A stretch of DNA of 64,000 nt from Tetranychus cinnabarinus (Eukaryota; Arthropoda; Arachnida; Trombidiformes; Tetranychidae). Numbering within the stretch: the stretch's first letter is position 1; each line of letters begins with the position of its first letter. The position numbers were made by a program, and so were the translations under genes. Shown one piece after another: positions 51,739 through 62,847 of the stretch. The stretch lies in assembly GCA_022266195.1 (NCBI GenBank), contig WHVY01000003.1, positions 11,408,001-11,472,000 of the forward strand, read 5' to 3'. The notes beneath the pieces were generated by a model, which did not search any database, was not told where the DNA came from, and saw nothing but the letters and a program-made list of their open reading frames with translations.

Positions 51739-52252
51739 GATTAATTAAATTTAATATATTTAAAGTATATTTAAAGACTACAAATCGTAAACAAGCAGAA
51801 AACCAAAACCGAATGAAGAAACGGAAGAGGAAATTAATGTTGAGCAAAATTATAAACCAGAAAGCATTTCAGTAAATGCACAAAAGAGGCGCGAGCTACA
51901 AATTTTATTCCATTTGAAAACTATTCTTTTTTATTGAAGTTCAATAAATGTACCATGAATAAGGTTTTGAATTAATACTAAGATTATTAATAGGGAAATT
52001 ATAATATATTTGATTGATCAATCGATAAATTAACTAATTATCAAAAAGAAAGTTAATCTTTTAAGAAATTCAAAGATAATTTTAAACCATTCATAAGTCG
52101 CGGTGTAGTTGCTCCAAAATACCGCTTGGGTATCACCTTGACTACTCTGCGGAAACGGAAGATTTGTGTGTTTGGAGCTGATAGACTTCAAGTTTAGTTA
52201 TTAATTAAGTTAAAGTTTAATTTTTTGGTCTGTGTTTATTAAATTAATTACA
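51739..52252. promoter_or_regulatory. Divergent promoter region of RPL12 and RPL17
   Basis: 514 bases between two divergent cytosolic ribosomal protein start codons. It contains AAACGGAAGAGG at 51819-51830 near RPL12 and CGGAAACGGAAG at 52150-52161 about 90 bases upstream of the RPL17 ATG. Both match the motif found upstream of RPL21 and RPL7A. The middle, 51.9-52.08 kb, is plain AT-rich DNA. Confidence 0.6.
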
Positions 52253-53097
52253 ATGGCTAGATATTCAACTGAACCAGACAACCCCACAAAATGTAAGTTT
52301 TTTTGTATATTTGAGGCTGAATTCATCATCTAATATTTTGTTTTTCAATTCTTCAGCATGTAAAGCCAGGGGATCTAATTTAAGAGTTCACTTTAAGGTA
52401 AGATTTTTTTCTATTTCATTTAATATCACTGTTTGCTAACTTTTTGTTTTGCTATGTAAATTCAGAACACTAGGGAAACCGCTGCTGTCATTAGGAAAAT
52501 GCCCTTACGAAGAGCTCAAAGATTCCTTAAAAATGTTATAGTCAAAAAGGAAATCGTCCCATTCCGCCGGTTCAATGGTGGTATTGGTAGGAAAGCTCAG
52601 GTTGGTATTTTGTGCTTATTATTTAAAATCTTTATTTTTAAGTCGTTTTAACACGATTTTTCATTATCTTTCTAGGCTAAGGCATGGGGAGCTACCCAAG
52701 GTAGATGGCCCAAAAAATCAGCTGAGTTCTTACTCCAACTTCTTCGTAATGCTGAAAGTAATGCCGATTTGAAAGGATTAGATGGGGATAAATTGGTAAT
52801 TGAACACATCCAAGTTAACAGAGCCCCTAAAATGAGAAGAAGGACTTACCGTGCCCATGGTCGAATTAACCGTAAGTTTTATCACCGTTAATTTTTTCCA
52901 AAACCTTTTCACTAATCTCTCCTATTTTTACTTTCGTTCATATTTCTATAGCTTACATGAGCAGCCCTTGCCATCTTGAAGTTATTTTATCCGAAAAGGA
53001 AGAAGTAGTTGCAAAACCAGCTGGCGGAGAAGAAGCACCCAAAAAGAAGGTTTCCAAAAAGAAGTTAGCTCGACAAAAGTTGATGAACAGAGAGTAA
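52253..53097 (+). CDS. RPL17: 60S ribosomal protein L17 (uL22)
   Basis: Five exons: 52253-52292, 52357-52397, 52466-52600, 52676-52871 and 52952-53097 (TAA), phases 1, 0, 0, 1, introns 64-80 bases, 185 residues (human 184). It lines the nascent-peptide exit tunnel. Diagnostic segments are M-A-R-Y-S-x-E-P-D-N-P-T-K, C-K-A-R-G-S-N-L-R-V-H-F-K-N-T-R-E-T-A, V-P-F-R-R-F-N-G-G-I-G-R, T-Q-G-R-W-P-K-K-S-A-E-F-L-L, V-I-E-H-I-Q-V-N, and M-R-R-R-T-Y-R-A-H-G-R-I-N-P-Y-M. The third intron begins GTTGGT, an unusual donor, but the protein alignment across it is unambiguous. The Lys-rich C terminus ends R-Q-K-L-M-N-R-E. Confidence 0.97.
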
Positions 53098-53209
53098 TAC
53101 TGCTTTGTCCTGATATTTAAAATCAAATGTTAAACTGAAATTTCTCACTTTTGTGATTAAAAAACGTCAACAAAAATTACTGTGTTTTTTTGTTCGAGTG
53201 TATATGCGG

Positions 53210-53215
53210 AATAAA
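53210..53215 (+). terminator. Candidate polyadenylation signal of RPL17
   Basis: AATAAA 113 bases after the RPL17 stop, followed by a T-rich stretch around 53240-53260. The gene converges on the sushi-domain gene, whose stop is at 53518. The rest of 53098-53517 holds no gene. Confidence 0.5.
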
Positions 53216-53517
53216 GGATCGAAATTGAAGTTTAAGCAAAGTGACTTTATTACTTTTTTACATAGTTTACCAATCTTTTAGATTCAATTTAGGTAGATAA
53301 ATACAATCGGTAAAACAAAATACTTGATGAGTTGTGAATGAACTGAGCTATGATTCGTATTCACAAAATTTTATAAAGTGAAAAACAAGAATTTACCAAA
53401 TATAGACAATAAAAACACAGTGGAAAGATAAAAAATTTATGTATAATATGTTCAACAGTCGGTGTTTTTGGTTTTTTCATATTTTTGGTCAGTTTTCAAG
53501 AAAAAAATATAAACCTC

Positions 53518-55102
53518 TCATAGATCTGTTACAGGAACTGTACTTCTTGATTGGCAGAAAAATCTCATCTCTTGATTACAGGTAGCAGTTATATTGGTTC
53601 TACTTTGTCGATATGTGTGATTACCAAAATATCTTTTCCAATACTGTTTCTCAAGATGTCTTTGACGGAGACGATGTAAAATGATGGATAAAACTATGAG
53701 TATGAAAAATAAAATAACAAACAATACAGTTCCCAAAACAGTGAGCTGATTTGATGATGATGATGGTGACCGTGAAAGAGAGCCATATTCGTGTAAGACA
53801 CATCTAGGTTTATTCGAAGTCCAGCTTCCATGACGACAACGAATCCAAGGTGGGCCATCGCGATAATAATTAGGATTGCAGTAAAAAGCTATGACAACCC
53901 CATCAGAATAACCAGTGATCTTGGAAGATCCATTATGTCGACCGTTCTCAAGTGGTGTTATTACAGAACAAAATTTTTTACCGGGATCAGAACATTTGAA
54001 ACCATTTAACTCCCAAGAGCCATCTTCCTTACAACGTATAGTTGTTCTGTTTTTATCGTGACATGTTGCAAGTACAGTAGCTCCGATAGCATACTGACTT
54101 TTCCTGGGTAAAGTTAAAACACCGGAACGCGAGGTCGCATAGTTGAGGCAGAAATTTTCAACACATCTAGACAAACTGCCCTTCCATTTGCCATTAGATT
54201 CACATGATAAAGAAACGCTTTTTTCTACATGATATTTGGGTGGACACGAAATAGTTGCGGTGGATTTGTAAGAACGTTTACTATCACTATACACGATAGA
54301 TCCGATTTGAGGATTCTCCAGTTTTGGACATGAAACAGCTATGAAAGGAAAAATAAAATTTGAATAATTTTGTTTCGCAATGCTCTATGTGAGCGTCAGA
54401 AAAAGAGAGACTAATACTTACGATCACATCTAGGCAGTTGTCTATTCCAGACACCGTTTTGGGTACAATGGAGGAACGGCGCACCAGACATAACATAGCC
54501 TGGATTACAGCTATAGCTAATGTTGGAAGCATAATTAAAACCAACGGCAATTCTAACAGCATTCTCAACAAAGCCTGGATCAGTGCACGTGATTACTAGA
54601 GAAAAAAATAAAAGATGTTATTTAAATGCTCAAATTGCTTCTTGCAAACTCGTTACTCACTTTGACAGACCAGAGTTGAATTTTCCCATTTAGTTCTTGT
54701 AATAAATGGTAAAATGGATGGATAAGTAATACATTTGATCTCGTAGGATCCGTGACTTCGATAGTAACCATTATCACAGGAATAAGTTACCGTTGTGCCA
54801 GCAACGACAGAGATATTTGGATTTTGAACATTAGGTACAGCATGAGGAATACTAGGAATCGGTGGGCAAACTTGCCTGTTTGGCAATTTATTTGGTTGAC
54901 TTATGGATGTGACTATGTCTGGAATATTTTTTTCACTTTCGTTTTGCCCTTCAGGAATTCCGTCAGTGTGATATAATGTTGCTTCAATGTGGTTATCATT
55001 AACGTTGGTAGTAATGTTGGTTGAACATGGAACTAAATGCAACATACAGCTCATCATCATCAAAATCACGAAATGGAATTGTCTTAAGAGTATAATACAC
55101 AT
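53518..55102 (-). CDS. Type I membrane protein with five sushi (CCP) domains
   Basis: Three minus-strand exons: 55102-54661 (ATG), 54595-54422 and 54338-53518 (TAG), phases 1 and 1, 478 residues. Residues 1-27 form a hydrophobic signal peptide, followed by an Asn/Thr-rich linker to about 78. Five complement-control modules, each with four Cys and the conserved Trp region, lie at about 79-146, 150-206, 209-264, 269-321 and 329-385. A Ser-rich stalk precedes one membrane helix (about 404-426) and a ~50-residue basic cytoplasmic tail. Such proteins mediate adhesion, receptor clustering or complement-like binding at the cell surface. I do not recognise a named orthologue; arthropod sushi receptors are poorly defined. 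The last exon holds CCP3-5 and the membrane anchor. The 5' UTR probably extends into 55.1-55.4 kb. Confidence 0.88.
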
Positions 55103-56895
55103 CGCTGAATCACTGGGCTCAAATTTTGCTCAGAAGAGACAAAGATAGGCCACTGAATAGGAAAATAAACTTTTTCATAAGATTACATGGCAGGTACACA
55201 ATAAAAATACAAAATAAAGAAGATGAGAAGAAACACAAAGGCCCGGACACTCTGAAGGAATCGGATGACCTGTTTATGACAAAAGAGAAGGATAGGAAAC
55301 AAATAATAGATCATAAGCAACAATCAATGCCCTCCGATTGGAAGCGTAGGAGGAAAAGAAATCATAGGAGTAAGTTAAAGTAGAAATTGCATAAAGAGAT
55401 AATTACATTGGTTAGATAGCTTAAAAGTATCAGCTTACCGTTTAAAATTGGTTGATCATGTTATTTACATCCGTCATAAAAATAATAGAGCCCAGTCTGA
55501 GAAGACCAAATTAAAAGTAGAGAATGATGATAACGATGGTGGTGAAGATGAAGATGAAGAAAGCAAAAAAAGAAAGAGAAAACAAATGACTGAAGTAACT
55601 TAGGGCAAAATAATAAGAAAACAAGCGGACGGAATGTATGCCTCTTTTTCACAGAGTAGCGTTACGTATTGACAGCATAATTATTGGTTCACATATAGAT
55701 ATCCTTAATTAACTCATTAGCACAATTAGTGGAAATATCAAATCAATTGTTTCCAACGTAAAAAGGGTCACCAAAAAAGGGTAAATCAAAAAAAAACAGT
55801 CAAAATAAGAAAAGTTAAATCCAACAAGTTTAACAATAGCGTTTATAAGAATGTAATGTAATGGTAAAAGTTTTACTACAGATGGCGTTGACGATGGTAA
55901 AAAGCTGTTTGACGGGATTTAACTCCATTAGTAGACAGTGAATGTAGAAAGAGACTGTCATGACCTGGCTCAATTTCATCAGTTGAGATCAACAGTTCAC
56001 GGTTTTACGGTAAAACCATTTAAGATTAACTAACAATTGGCCAACTGAAATTAACCTTGATTCAGATGTTATTTTTAATAGTGATTGGCAGTTATCTGTT
56101 TTTTATTTTCCAACTGTAAAGTAATTCAAGTATCCCAACTGTCTGACCCATGGTCAAAGTGAAATGTTAATAAACTGTTATTCAAAATATATTACATCAA
56201 AACCTTTTCTGTTTTACGCATTAATCTGGAATGTTCACTTGATAGGAATATTTATTTTCCATTTTTCTGTCTTCATTGTTATAAGTTATAACCTTTGGTT
56301 ATTGTTTTTTGTTTTTTTTCATGTTATAGTTATGTTGTATGTTGACAATTAATCAATTTATGGCCCAATGCTTTTCAAGTTTGTTTGCTTAAATATTTAG
56401 ATTGGTTATCGTTGGTTTGGGAAGCAACTCTTATTATTAATATTACTCTGAGATTGTCCCACCATTTTCTCATGTGTTTTGTATTATCAGGGGTTAAAGT
56501 GATTATATTATGACAAAGCAGACTTTGAATATAAACGGTCCTTCCAAGTGACCAGATTACGTTTTATCTTGTCTTATAGCCTGGTAAATTGAAATGTAAA
56601 CTGATTAACATTGTTTCACATTGCAGGTACTTTATTTGTGATAAACTTAAAAATGCCATTAATCAAGCTAAAAAGATCTTATCTGCTGGAAATTTGATTC
56701 ATCTGTTAATTGGATCCTCTTTTCCCTGTAACTATTCCGTTTATTGATAATTTTTGGATTTTTAATGAGTAATGTTGAGACCTCTTTTAATCATAAAAAC
56801 AAACTAATCGACGTTCAATTAGCAAGGAGAAGAAGTAAACATTAAAGAAAAGATGATGATTCAAGATGTTAGGGTTCATCAGACAGACAAGTGTT
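55103..56895. other. Upstream region of the sushi-domain gene
   Basis: Gene-poor AT-rich DNA that should hold the sushi-gene promoter and 5' UTR. An 85-codon Lys-rich open frame near 55126-55383 (+ strand) has no ATG at its start and no domain, and is treated as chance. A GATGAAGAT-type purine-rich run lies near 55.54 kb. Confidence 0.5.
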
Positions 56896-56903
56896 GGTAA
56901 ATA

Positions 56904-57212
56904 ATAGAGATGGCAGGATCGACGATTTTCCAGTTCGATCTTCAGATCGAAAAAAATTAAAAGGTGGAGCACAAGATCGATTCAGAGATCAATCTCGGAT
57001 CGAGCTTTAAATTTTATGATTCTTTAGCAACTCAAATTGTTGAATGAAGACCAAAATCATCAAATTTCTATCAATTTATAAGTTATTTTGCATATTTTAG
57101 GCCGTTCAATCCTTCACGAGAACTCGAAACTTTAAAAGGTTGAGCTTAATCGGACCGGAAGGCATATCGATTCGCCGTAGCTCTTCAAGATCGATCTTTT
57201 TCTGCCATCTCT
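56904..57212. mobile_element. hAT-like MITE
   Basis: An ~309-base segment bounded by inverted termini: AGAGATGGCAG at 56906-56916 and CTGCCATCTCT at 57202-57212. The octamer GGTAAATA flanks it at 56896-56903 and 57213-57220. An 8-bp target duplication is the hAT superfamily signature. Two bases (AT) between the left octamer and terminus are unexplained. Inside there is no open frame for a transposase, so the copy is non-autonomous. The interior carries several GATCGA-containing subterminal motifs on both sides. Confidence 0.8.
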
Positions 57213-57220
57213 GGTAAATA

Positions 57221-59632
57221 AACTGATCAGTTGCATCTTTTTCTGTTGAAATGTTTAAACGCATCATTGAACTCAACAAAATTATTGCTGACTAAATAGT
57301 GATAAAACTTCTTAAAAAGGTATTTTTTCGTGAAAATCGTCCAAAAGGGCTGATTCCACGAAAGCACATTATGGAAATATTAACTGTGATTTGTCGCTCT
57401 ACCAATTTTTGACTGGTCAGTCGAGAGTGAGCGTATTGCTGTTGCCTGCAACTTCACAAACATTTATGAAATTAATATGAAGTGTTCATAAAATGAACTT
57501 GATTTTATTGTTGAGTATTGTCTCATCTGAGGTAATTGAATCAGGGAATGTTTTGATGAGATCTTTGAGTGATTTTATTGTTTTGTGGTTTTTCAAGATG
57601 CAATTGAGGATCAAATCACTAAGGTAGAGGTTCATACTTTAAAAGATAGATGAATATTTTTCCCATTAGTGAATTAAATAGCGCCGTCTAAATAGAAATA
57701 GAAATCTAAAAACCTGATCATTTAATCGAACAGATAAAGTTTTTGAACTTTGACTTTTTTCATGACTATGATCAGAACCCAAACGAGCACGCTTTAGGAA
57801 ACTTAGGGTTGGGAAGGAAGTCTATGATTTACCATTAAAGGCAATAACCAATCGAGTCTCTAGACAGACATTATTCAACATCATTAGAATTGTTTTTGAC
57901 TCATTTGACAGGTAAATATCAATGGACTTTTCCCAAGCAAACGGTTTGCTTGTTATACCAAAGAAACCTTAATGTGATTTTTCAGGAATAATTATTTTCT
58001 CACGCTGATTTTATTTTTGGGTTCTCGGAATATTTGGTTGAATTATACGTCAGTCAGTCGGTTATTTAATCCAGAGCAATGTTTTCTTTCATGAATTTAC
58101 ACACATATATTCATTTGGTGGTCAAGCTGACGATATGTTTGAAACTTTAAATTCTGAAATCTGGTGATTGAATTCTGGACAAACAATATAAACATAAACC
58201 GAGTTTAAATGATTGATATTTCTTCAGACTAGCAAGATTCATGCTGATAGTGTTTTCAACCCCTAAAATTATAAATACTGGGAAAATGAAAATACGTGAG
58301 ATCGATGGGCAGTTTGAAGATAAAAAGCTATTTGACTCTAACATTGTTTTTCCAGCTCTTCACATTAATAAAGATAACAATCTCTTCTGTTCCGGTGAAA
58401 TCAACATTAAGGATTAGCTTCATGGTAAGAAGTTTTTCTGTGAAAATTTTCCTTTACGATTAACTCATTGAGGGAATATCTTTCATCGAATTCTTTTAGT
58501 CTAGAATCTTGAATATCCTCCCCACAGACTCGCATGATAATCTCTTATTGATTCTAGTTGATTGTTGGACTAACATCATCGTGAGTATCATTCAATGGAA
58601 GATCAATAGTTTGCTTGAAGCCTTGTTGAAAGTTAGGTAACTTTTGGAAAATGATTGATTCTTGTTTAATAAGCAATTAAATTATATTTTGAAGTCTCTA
58701 TTATAAATTTTGAATGCATTGCTCACTTTAAATTATTTACATTTGCTAATCAAACTTTGGTTTAAACTTTTAATGAAAACAGTATATTTCAACATCGATA
58801 GATGGAGGCAGTTTAGTTTGGGAAAACGTTTGATTCGTTTCTGTTTTTAGTTTAAACTTTCACTTTAATTGTTAGTTAAATTGAACTGAAAGCAACTAGT
58901 TTCTCTAATAATTGTGGTGCAAATAAATTGAATCCGATTAGTGTTCAGTGATATTTAGAAGTAAAATCTTTCATTTCTTTCGTGATTGAAGACTATTTCG
59001 AAAGCAATCATAAAATATTAACAAAAAGTAAAATTTGCAAATTGATTCAAATGGACGCTTTGAAATTGGAGATGATTGCTTTCGATGGATTGGACTGAAC
59101 TAAATACAAACGTATCACATAACATAGAGCCTTGAAGTTACCTTGGATCAAATAATACTTTTGAGCGAAGATACTAATTTAAGCTAAAAAATGAAGATTT
59201 ATAAACACAAAATAGTGAAACAAATCGACAAAATTAAGATAAAATGAATAAATTGAAATAATTTCCTCTCAAAAAATTGGGAAGCGATAAAGTCGTTAAT
59301 CAACTCAGGACTAATGGATTCATTAAGTCATCTTAAATCCCTTTCAAGATAGCCAATCAGTTTAAATTAATTCGAGTTTTACCAGCTCATAAAATACGCA
59401 CATCAACCTTATACTTGTTAATTATACTCATCATTAGTTGGCTTAAATTTTTCAAATTGTTTGCTCATTTTAAACACACTTAATTATTTCGCTCTCACAG
59501 TAAAAATTACTTTAAATCAAAATTTCAAATCGAAGAATCGGCTCATAAGAAACAAACAACAGAAAGTGATATGAGTTTAATCTGTATGGGAAACGAATAA
59601 CCAAATCTCAACAGCAAACATAGTTGATGAAT
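57221..59632. other. Intergenic DNA
   Basis: AT-rich sequence between the MITE and the palindromic element. No gene, RNA gene or clear repeat was recognised. Confidence 0.55.
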
Positions 59633-60730
59633 AAGGAGGACCTGCAAAATCTCCTGTTCTCGATTTTTTTTGAAATGGTACTTTTCAGACACAAAATTCA
59701 ATGTCAATTACATAAATCAAATCTATTTTTTTATATCATGCATAGTTTTTGAGATATCGGCCAAAATATCTAAATAACACATAGTATTAGTGACCTTTCA
59801 AACGTAATGAAGGTGCCGTCTAAGCCAGCTAAATATTTACATAATCAATGTAATGGAGCATGCTGAATAATATAATGATGGTTTGGTTCCTAAAAAAATA
59901 GCCAAACAGGGTTAAAATTGTAAAAAACTGAATTTGAACAGGGATTTATGAGCGTCTTTTTGAAAATAATGAAGAAGTCGTCTAAGCCAGCTAATTCTTG
60001 GCAAAATAAATGTAATTGAGCATGCTAAATAATATGGTGATGGTTTGGTTCCTGAAAAAATAGCCAAACAGGGTGTTGCATTGACATTTGTAAAATTTAA
60101 AGAAATCCAGTTTTCTGCTATTTTCAATCTGTTTGGCTATTTTTTCAAAGCTGCAACCACCATTAGATTATTAAGCATACTCAAGTACACTATTCTTGCC
60201 AAGAATTAGCTGGCTTAGACGACTTCTTCATTATTTTCAAAAAGACGCTCATAAATCCCTGTTCAAATTCAGTTTTTTACAATTTTAACCCTGTTTGGCT
60301 ATTTTTTTAGGAACCAAACCATCATTATATTATTCAGCATGCTCGATTACATTGATTATGTCAATATTTAGCTGGCTTAGACGGCATGTTCGTTATGTTT
60401 AAAAGGTCACTAATAAATCGATATTTTATTGTTTTTTTTTGCAATTTTGACCCTGTTTGGCGATTTTTTCAGTGGCCAAACCTTCACTATATTATCCAGT
60501 ACCCTTGATAACATAAACTACGAATAGAATCGACAGGCTTAGCGACCTCTTTTAACGTGCTAAAAAATGCAACCTTCGAATCATAATATGAACTTTCTTC
60601 TCGAATGCGTTGTTTTAGCAAAAAAAGAAACAGATATTCGGAATCAGCATAAAAAATTACATTGAAAAAAGTTCATTTCATAAAAATATCCTAAGAGGAG
60701 ATTTTCCCTATCCATTTGCAGGTCCTCCTT
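59633..60730. mobile_element. 1.1 kb palindromic foldback element
   Basis: The ends are a perfect 16-base inverted repeat, AAGGAGGACCTGCAAA at 59633-59648 and its complement at 60715-60730. Both are followed inward by AAAATCTCCT (offset by a 12-base indel). Inside lie nearly identical 216-base arms (59789-60004 and 60196-60411) with about seven mismatches by eye and no indels. The arms contain a ~162-base unit marked by GTCTAAGCCAGCTAA and ATAGCCAAACAGGG, present twice forward, twice inverted and once more, diverged and inverted, at about 60437-60550. No transposase frame is present. Foldback or MITE-type non-autonomous transposon is inferred from structure. TGAAT occurs at both flanks but one base out of register, so the target duplication is uncertain. 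Confidence 0.8.
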
Positions 60731-62847
60731 CTGAATCAATAATCGACTAATGGCCGCTAATTTCAAGCAAATATCAGCTGCAGTTGAAATTAATTTTAAG
60801 CAACAAATCGTCAAATATTTAAGCCGCATTTTCAAATGATTTTGCTTAATGCATTTTCAGTTTGAGTAAACATTCACTAACATAACTTGAATAAGTTCAT
60901 GGTCTGCAAAATCATTGAAAATCATTGTAAAACACCAGGTCAACCATAGCTGATGTCTTCAGTCCATGTTAAGACCAGTTAAATCCAATGAGTTGCCATT
61001 CCAAACTAGAAAAAGATGCGAAGAGAAAAATGAATTTTTAATAATTCTTACTGAAAAATGAAAAGTCATCGATATAGGGTATTAACCTGGTGATTTTGAA
61101 ATTGAAGGTTTGAAAAAACTAGGAAATGATGAGTTAACTAACACTGACAAGGAACTTCATTTCGTTGCCATATTGATTTGATTTGTTGATCCAATGACGA
61201 ATCTTGAAAAGTTGAAAAGGCAAAGGAAGAGGCAAAGTTATGCTGTTTGAAAGTCGGTCTTATTGAAAAATGGTTTTATCAAAAGAGAAGCAGCAAAAAA
61301 TGTTTTGTTAAAACAACTCACCAATGGCTTTGTTGTTGATCGCCAAAAGATTGCGAATCCCAGCAATTTGTCTGTTATCACTTTCAGCGGCATCAAAAAA
61401 TGAAATCAACTGCATTAACAGTCATTTTAACAGTGAGGCAAGAAGAAAAGCAGAAGAAGATAATGATGATAATGATGAAGATAATGGAAGAAAATGAGTC
61501 AGACAAATCTTACAACAACACCTAATCATGGTTCACTTACAGATGAGTGAAGCAAAGGAAAGGAAAAACATCTTCAGATGAACAAAAAAAAGAAACCAAT
61601 CTTTATCCGATGAAAGATGAAAAGGTGAAAATAACTGCCGAAGAGTTGATGATTACCATGATGTTGATGATGATGTTGATGGTAATGTTGATGGTGATGA
61701 AAAATGAAGAGGTAGGCTCTTCTTTACTTTGAAACTGAGATGTATTTTTACACATATTTGCCGGTTCATTATAAAAAGGTGAGAGAAAACTCATAATCTT
61801 TTTTTCCATCTTTACTTACTTGTTGATGATAATGATTACGATGACCATGATGATGATCAAGATGATGGGAATGATTAAAAAGAAGAAGATGATGATGATA
61901 ATTAAGAAGAAGAAGAAGAAATGGGAAAGCAAATCAGTCAAGTTGAAGAAAAGTTAACCTTGTTCCATAGATCAAATATACTTTTCAAGTCCCAATTACC
62001 ATTTTTTGTTAACGTTAGGCCTTTGCTCCTTTAGCTGTAAACACTGTATACAGATTCACCCCTTCTCCACCCCTAAAGACTCCCTCTTCCTCCTCCAAGG
62101 AACCAAAGAGGACGTTGTAGTTAACCGCATCAAAGGAAGGCCGACAGGTCTTACGTTACGTTTTAACATGCCTTTGAAGTTGCCGACAATCAACAAAAAA
62201 GGTCCACAAGAAGCAAGCAAGAAACAACTACACAGTTTACAGCGAAAGGAGAAACAGCCAAAAGATAGAAACAGAAGTAAAGATTTTTTCTTTTCATGTC
62301 TTCTTCTTATTCTTTTTTCTTTTACTTTTTCTTCTTCTTCTCATCTTATGTTTGTCTCTGTGTTTTTCCCCCTTTGAGAATAAATTTCTCACTCACTGTC
62401 TCTCTTCATTTTTGTCATCATCATCTCTCATCGTCGTAATCTTCTCATTCACTGTGTAATCTTTTAATTGTCCTGGTCAATTCCAGGTCAATTTACTGTT
62501 TCCCTTTGGTCTGTTTTAAGCACTAATTTTGCTTCTTCAAAGGTTATATCGTCTGCTTGCCTTCATAATCATTTCAACCTGTTCTCAACTCAATCTGTTT
62601 TATTTCACTGTTAACATTTATTCACTTGTTGATTGTGAGTTTGCCTCTGTGTATGCGTACCTTGACAAATTTTTATCCTAATGTCTTCACTTTTCGTGAT
62701 TTATTTGTATCCATCATCGTTCACAACATCAACAAATTTCATCCTTTACCTTTTCAATCATCTGTGAATTTGTGATTGATCCTTTTCTCCCTCTTTTTAC
62801 CCTTTTTTTTGTTTACAAATTTTCTCTTTTTTTCCCAATTATTCAAA
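60731..62847. other. Upstream region of Notum
   Basis: Gene-poor DNA with microsatellite-like GATGATGTTGATGGT and AAGAAGAAG runs (61.65-61.92 kb), then a less AT-rich block (62.02-62.29 kb), then a pyrimidine-rich leader to the Notum ATG. The 62.02-62.29 kb block stays open in one frame but lacks an early ATG and any domain; promoter or 5' UTR exon is likelier than a gene. It carries two TCF-like words (see findings). A 32-base match to the start of the DHDH-like gene lies at 61158-61189. Confidence 0.5.
61640..61920. repeat. Imperfect trinucleotide repeats (GAT/GTT and GAA)
   Basis: Successive GATGTTGATGATGATG, GATGATGATAATTAAG and AAGAAGAAGAAG runs form a low-complexity patch. Small open frames on both strands here are products of the repeat. 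Confidence 0.8.

Noticed and set aside
55126..55383. 85-codon Lys/Arg-rich open frame upstream of the sushi gene
   Set aside because: Lacks an ATG at its start, overlaps the likely promoter/5' UTR on the opposite strand, and has only low-complexity basic residues.
62006..62377. 123-codon open frame upstream of Notum
   Set aside because: Begins without ATG, has no domain and ends in a poly-pyrimidine translation; better explained as promoter or 5' UTR DNA.
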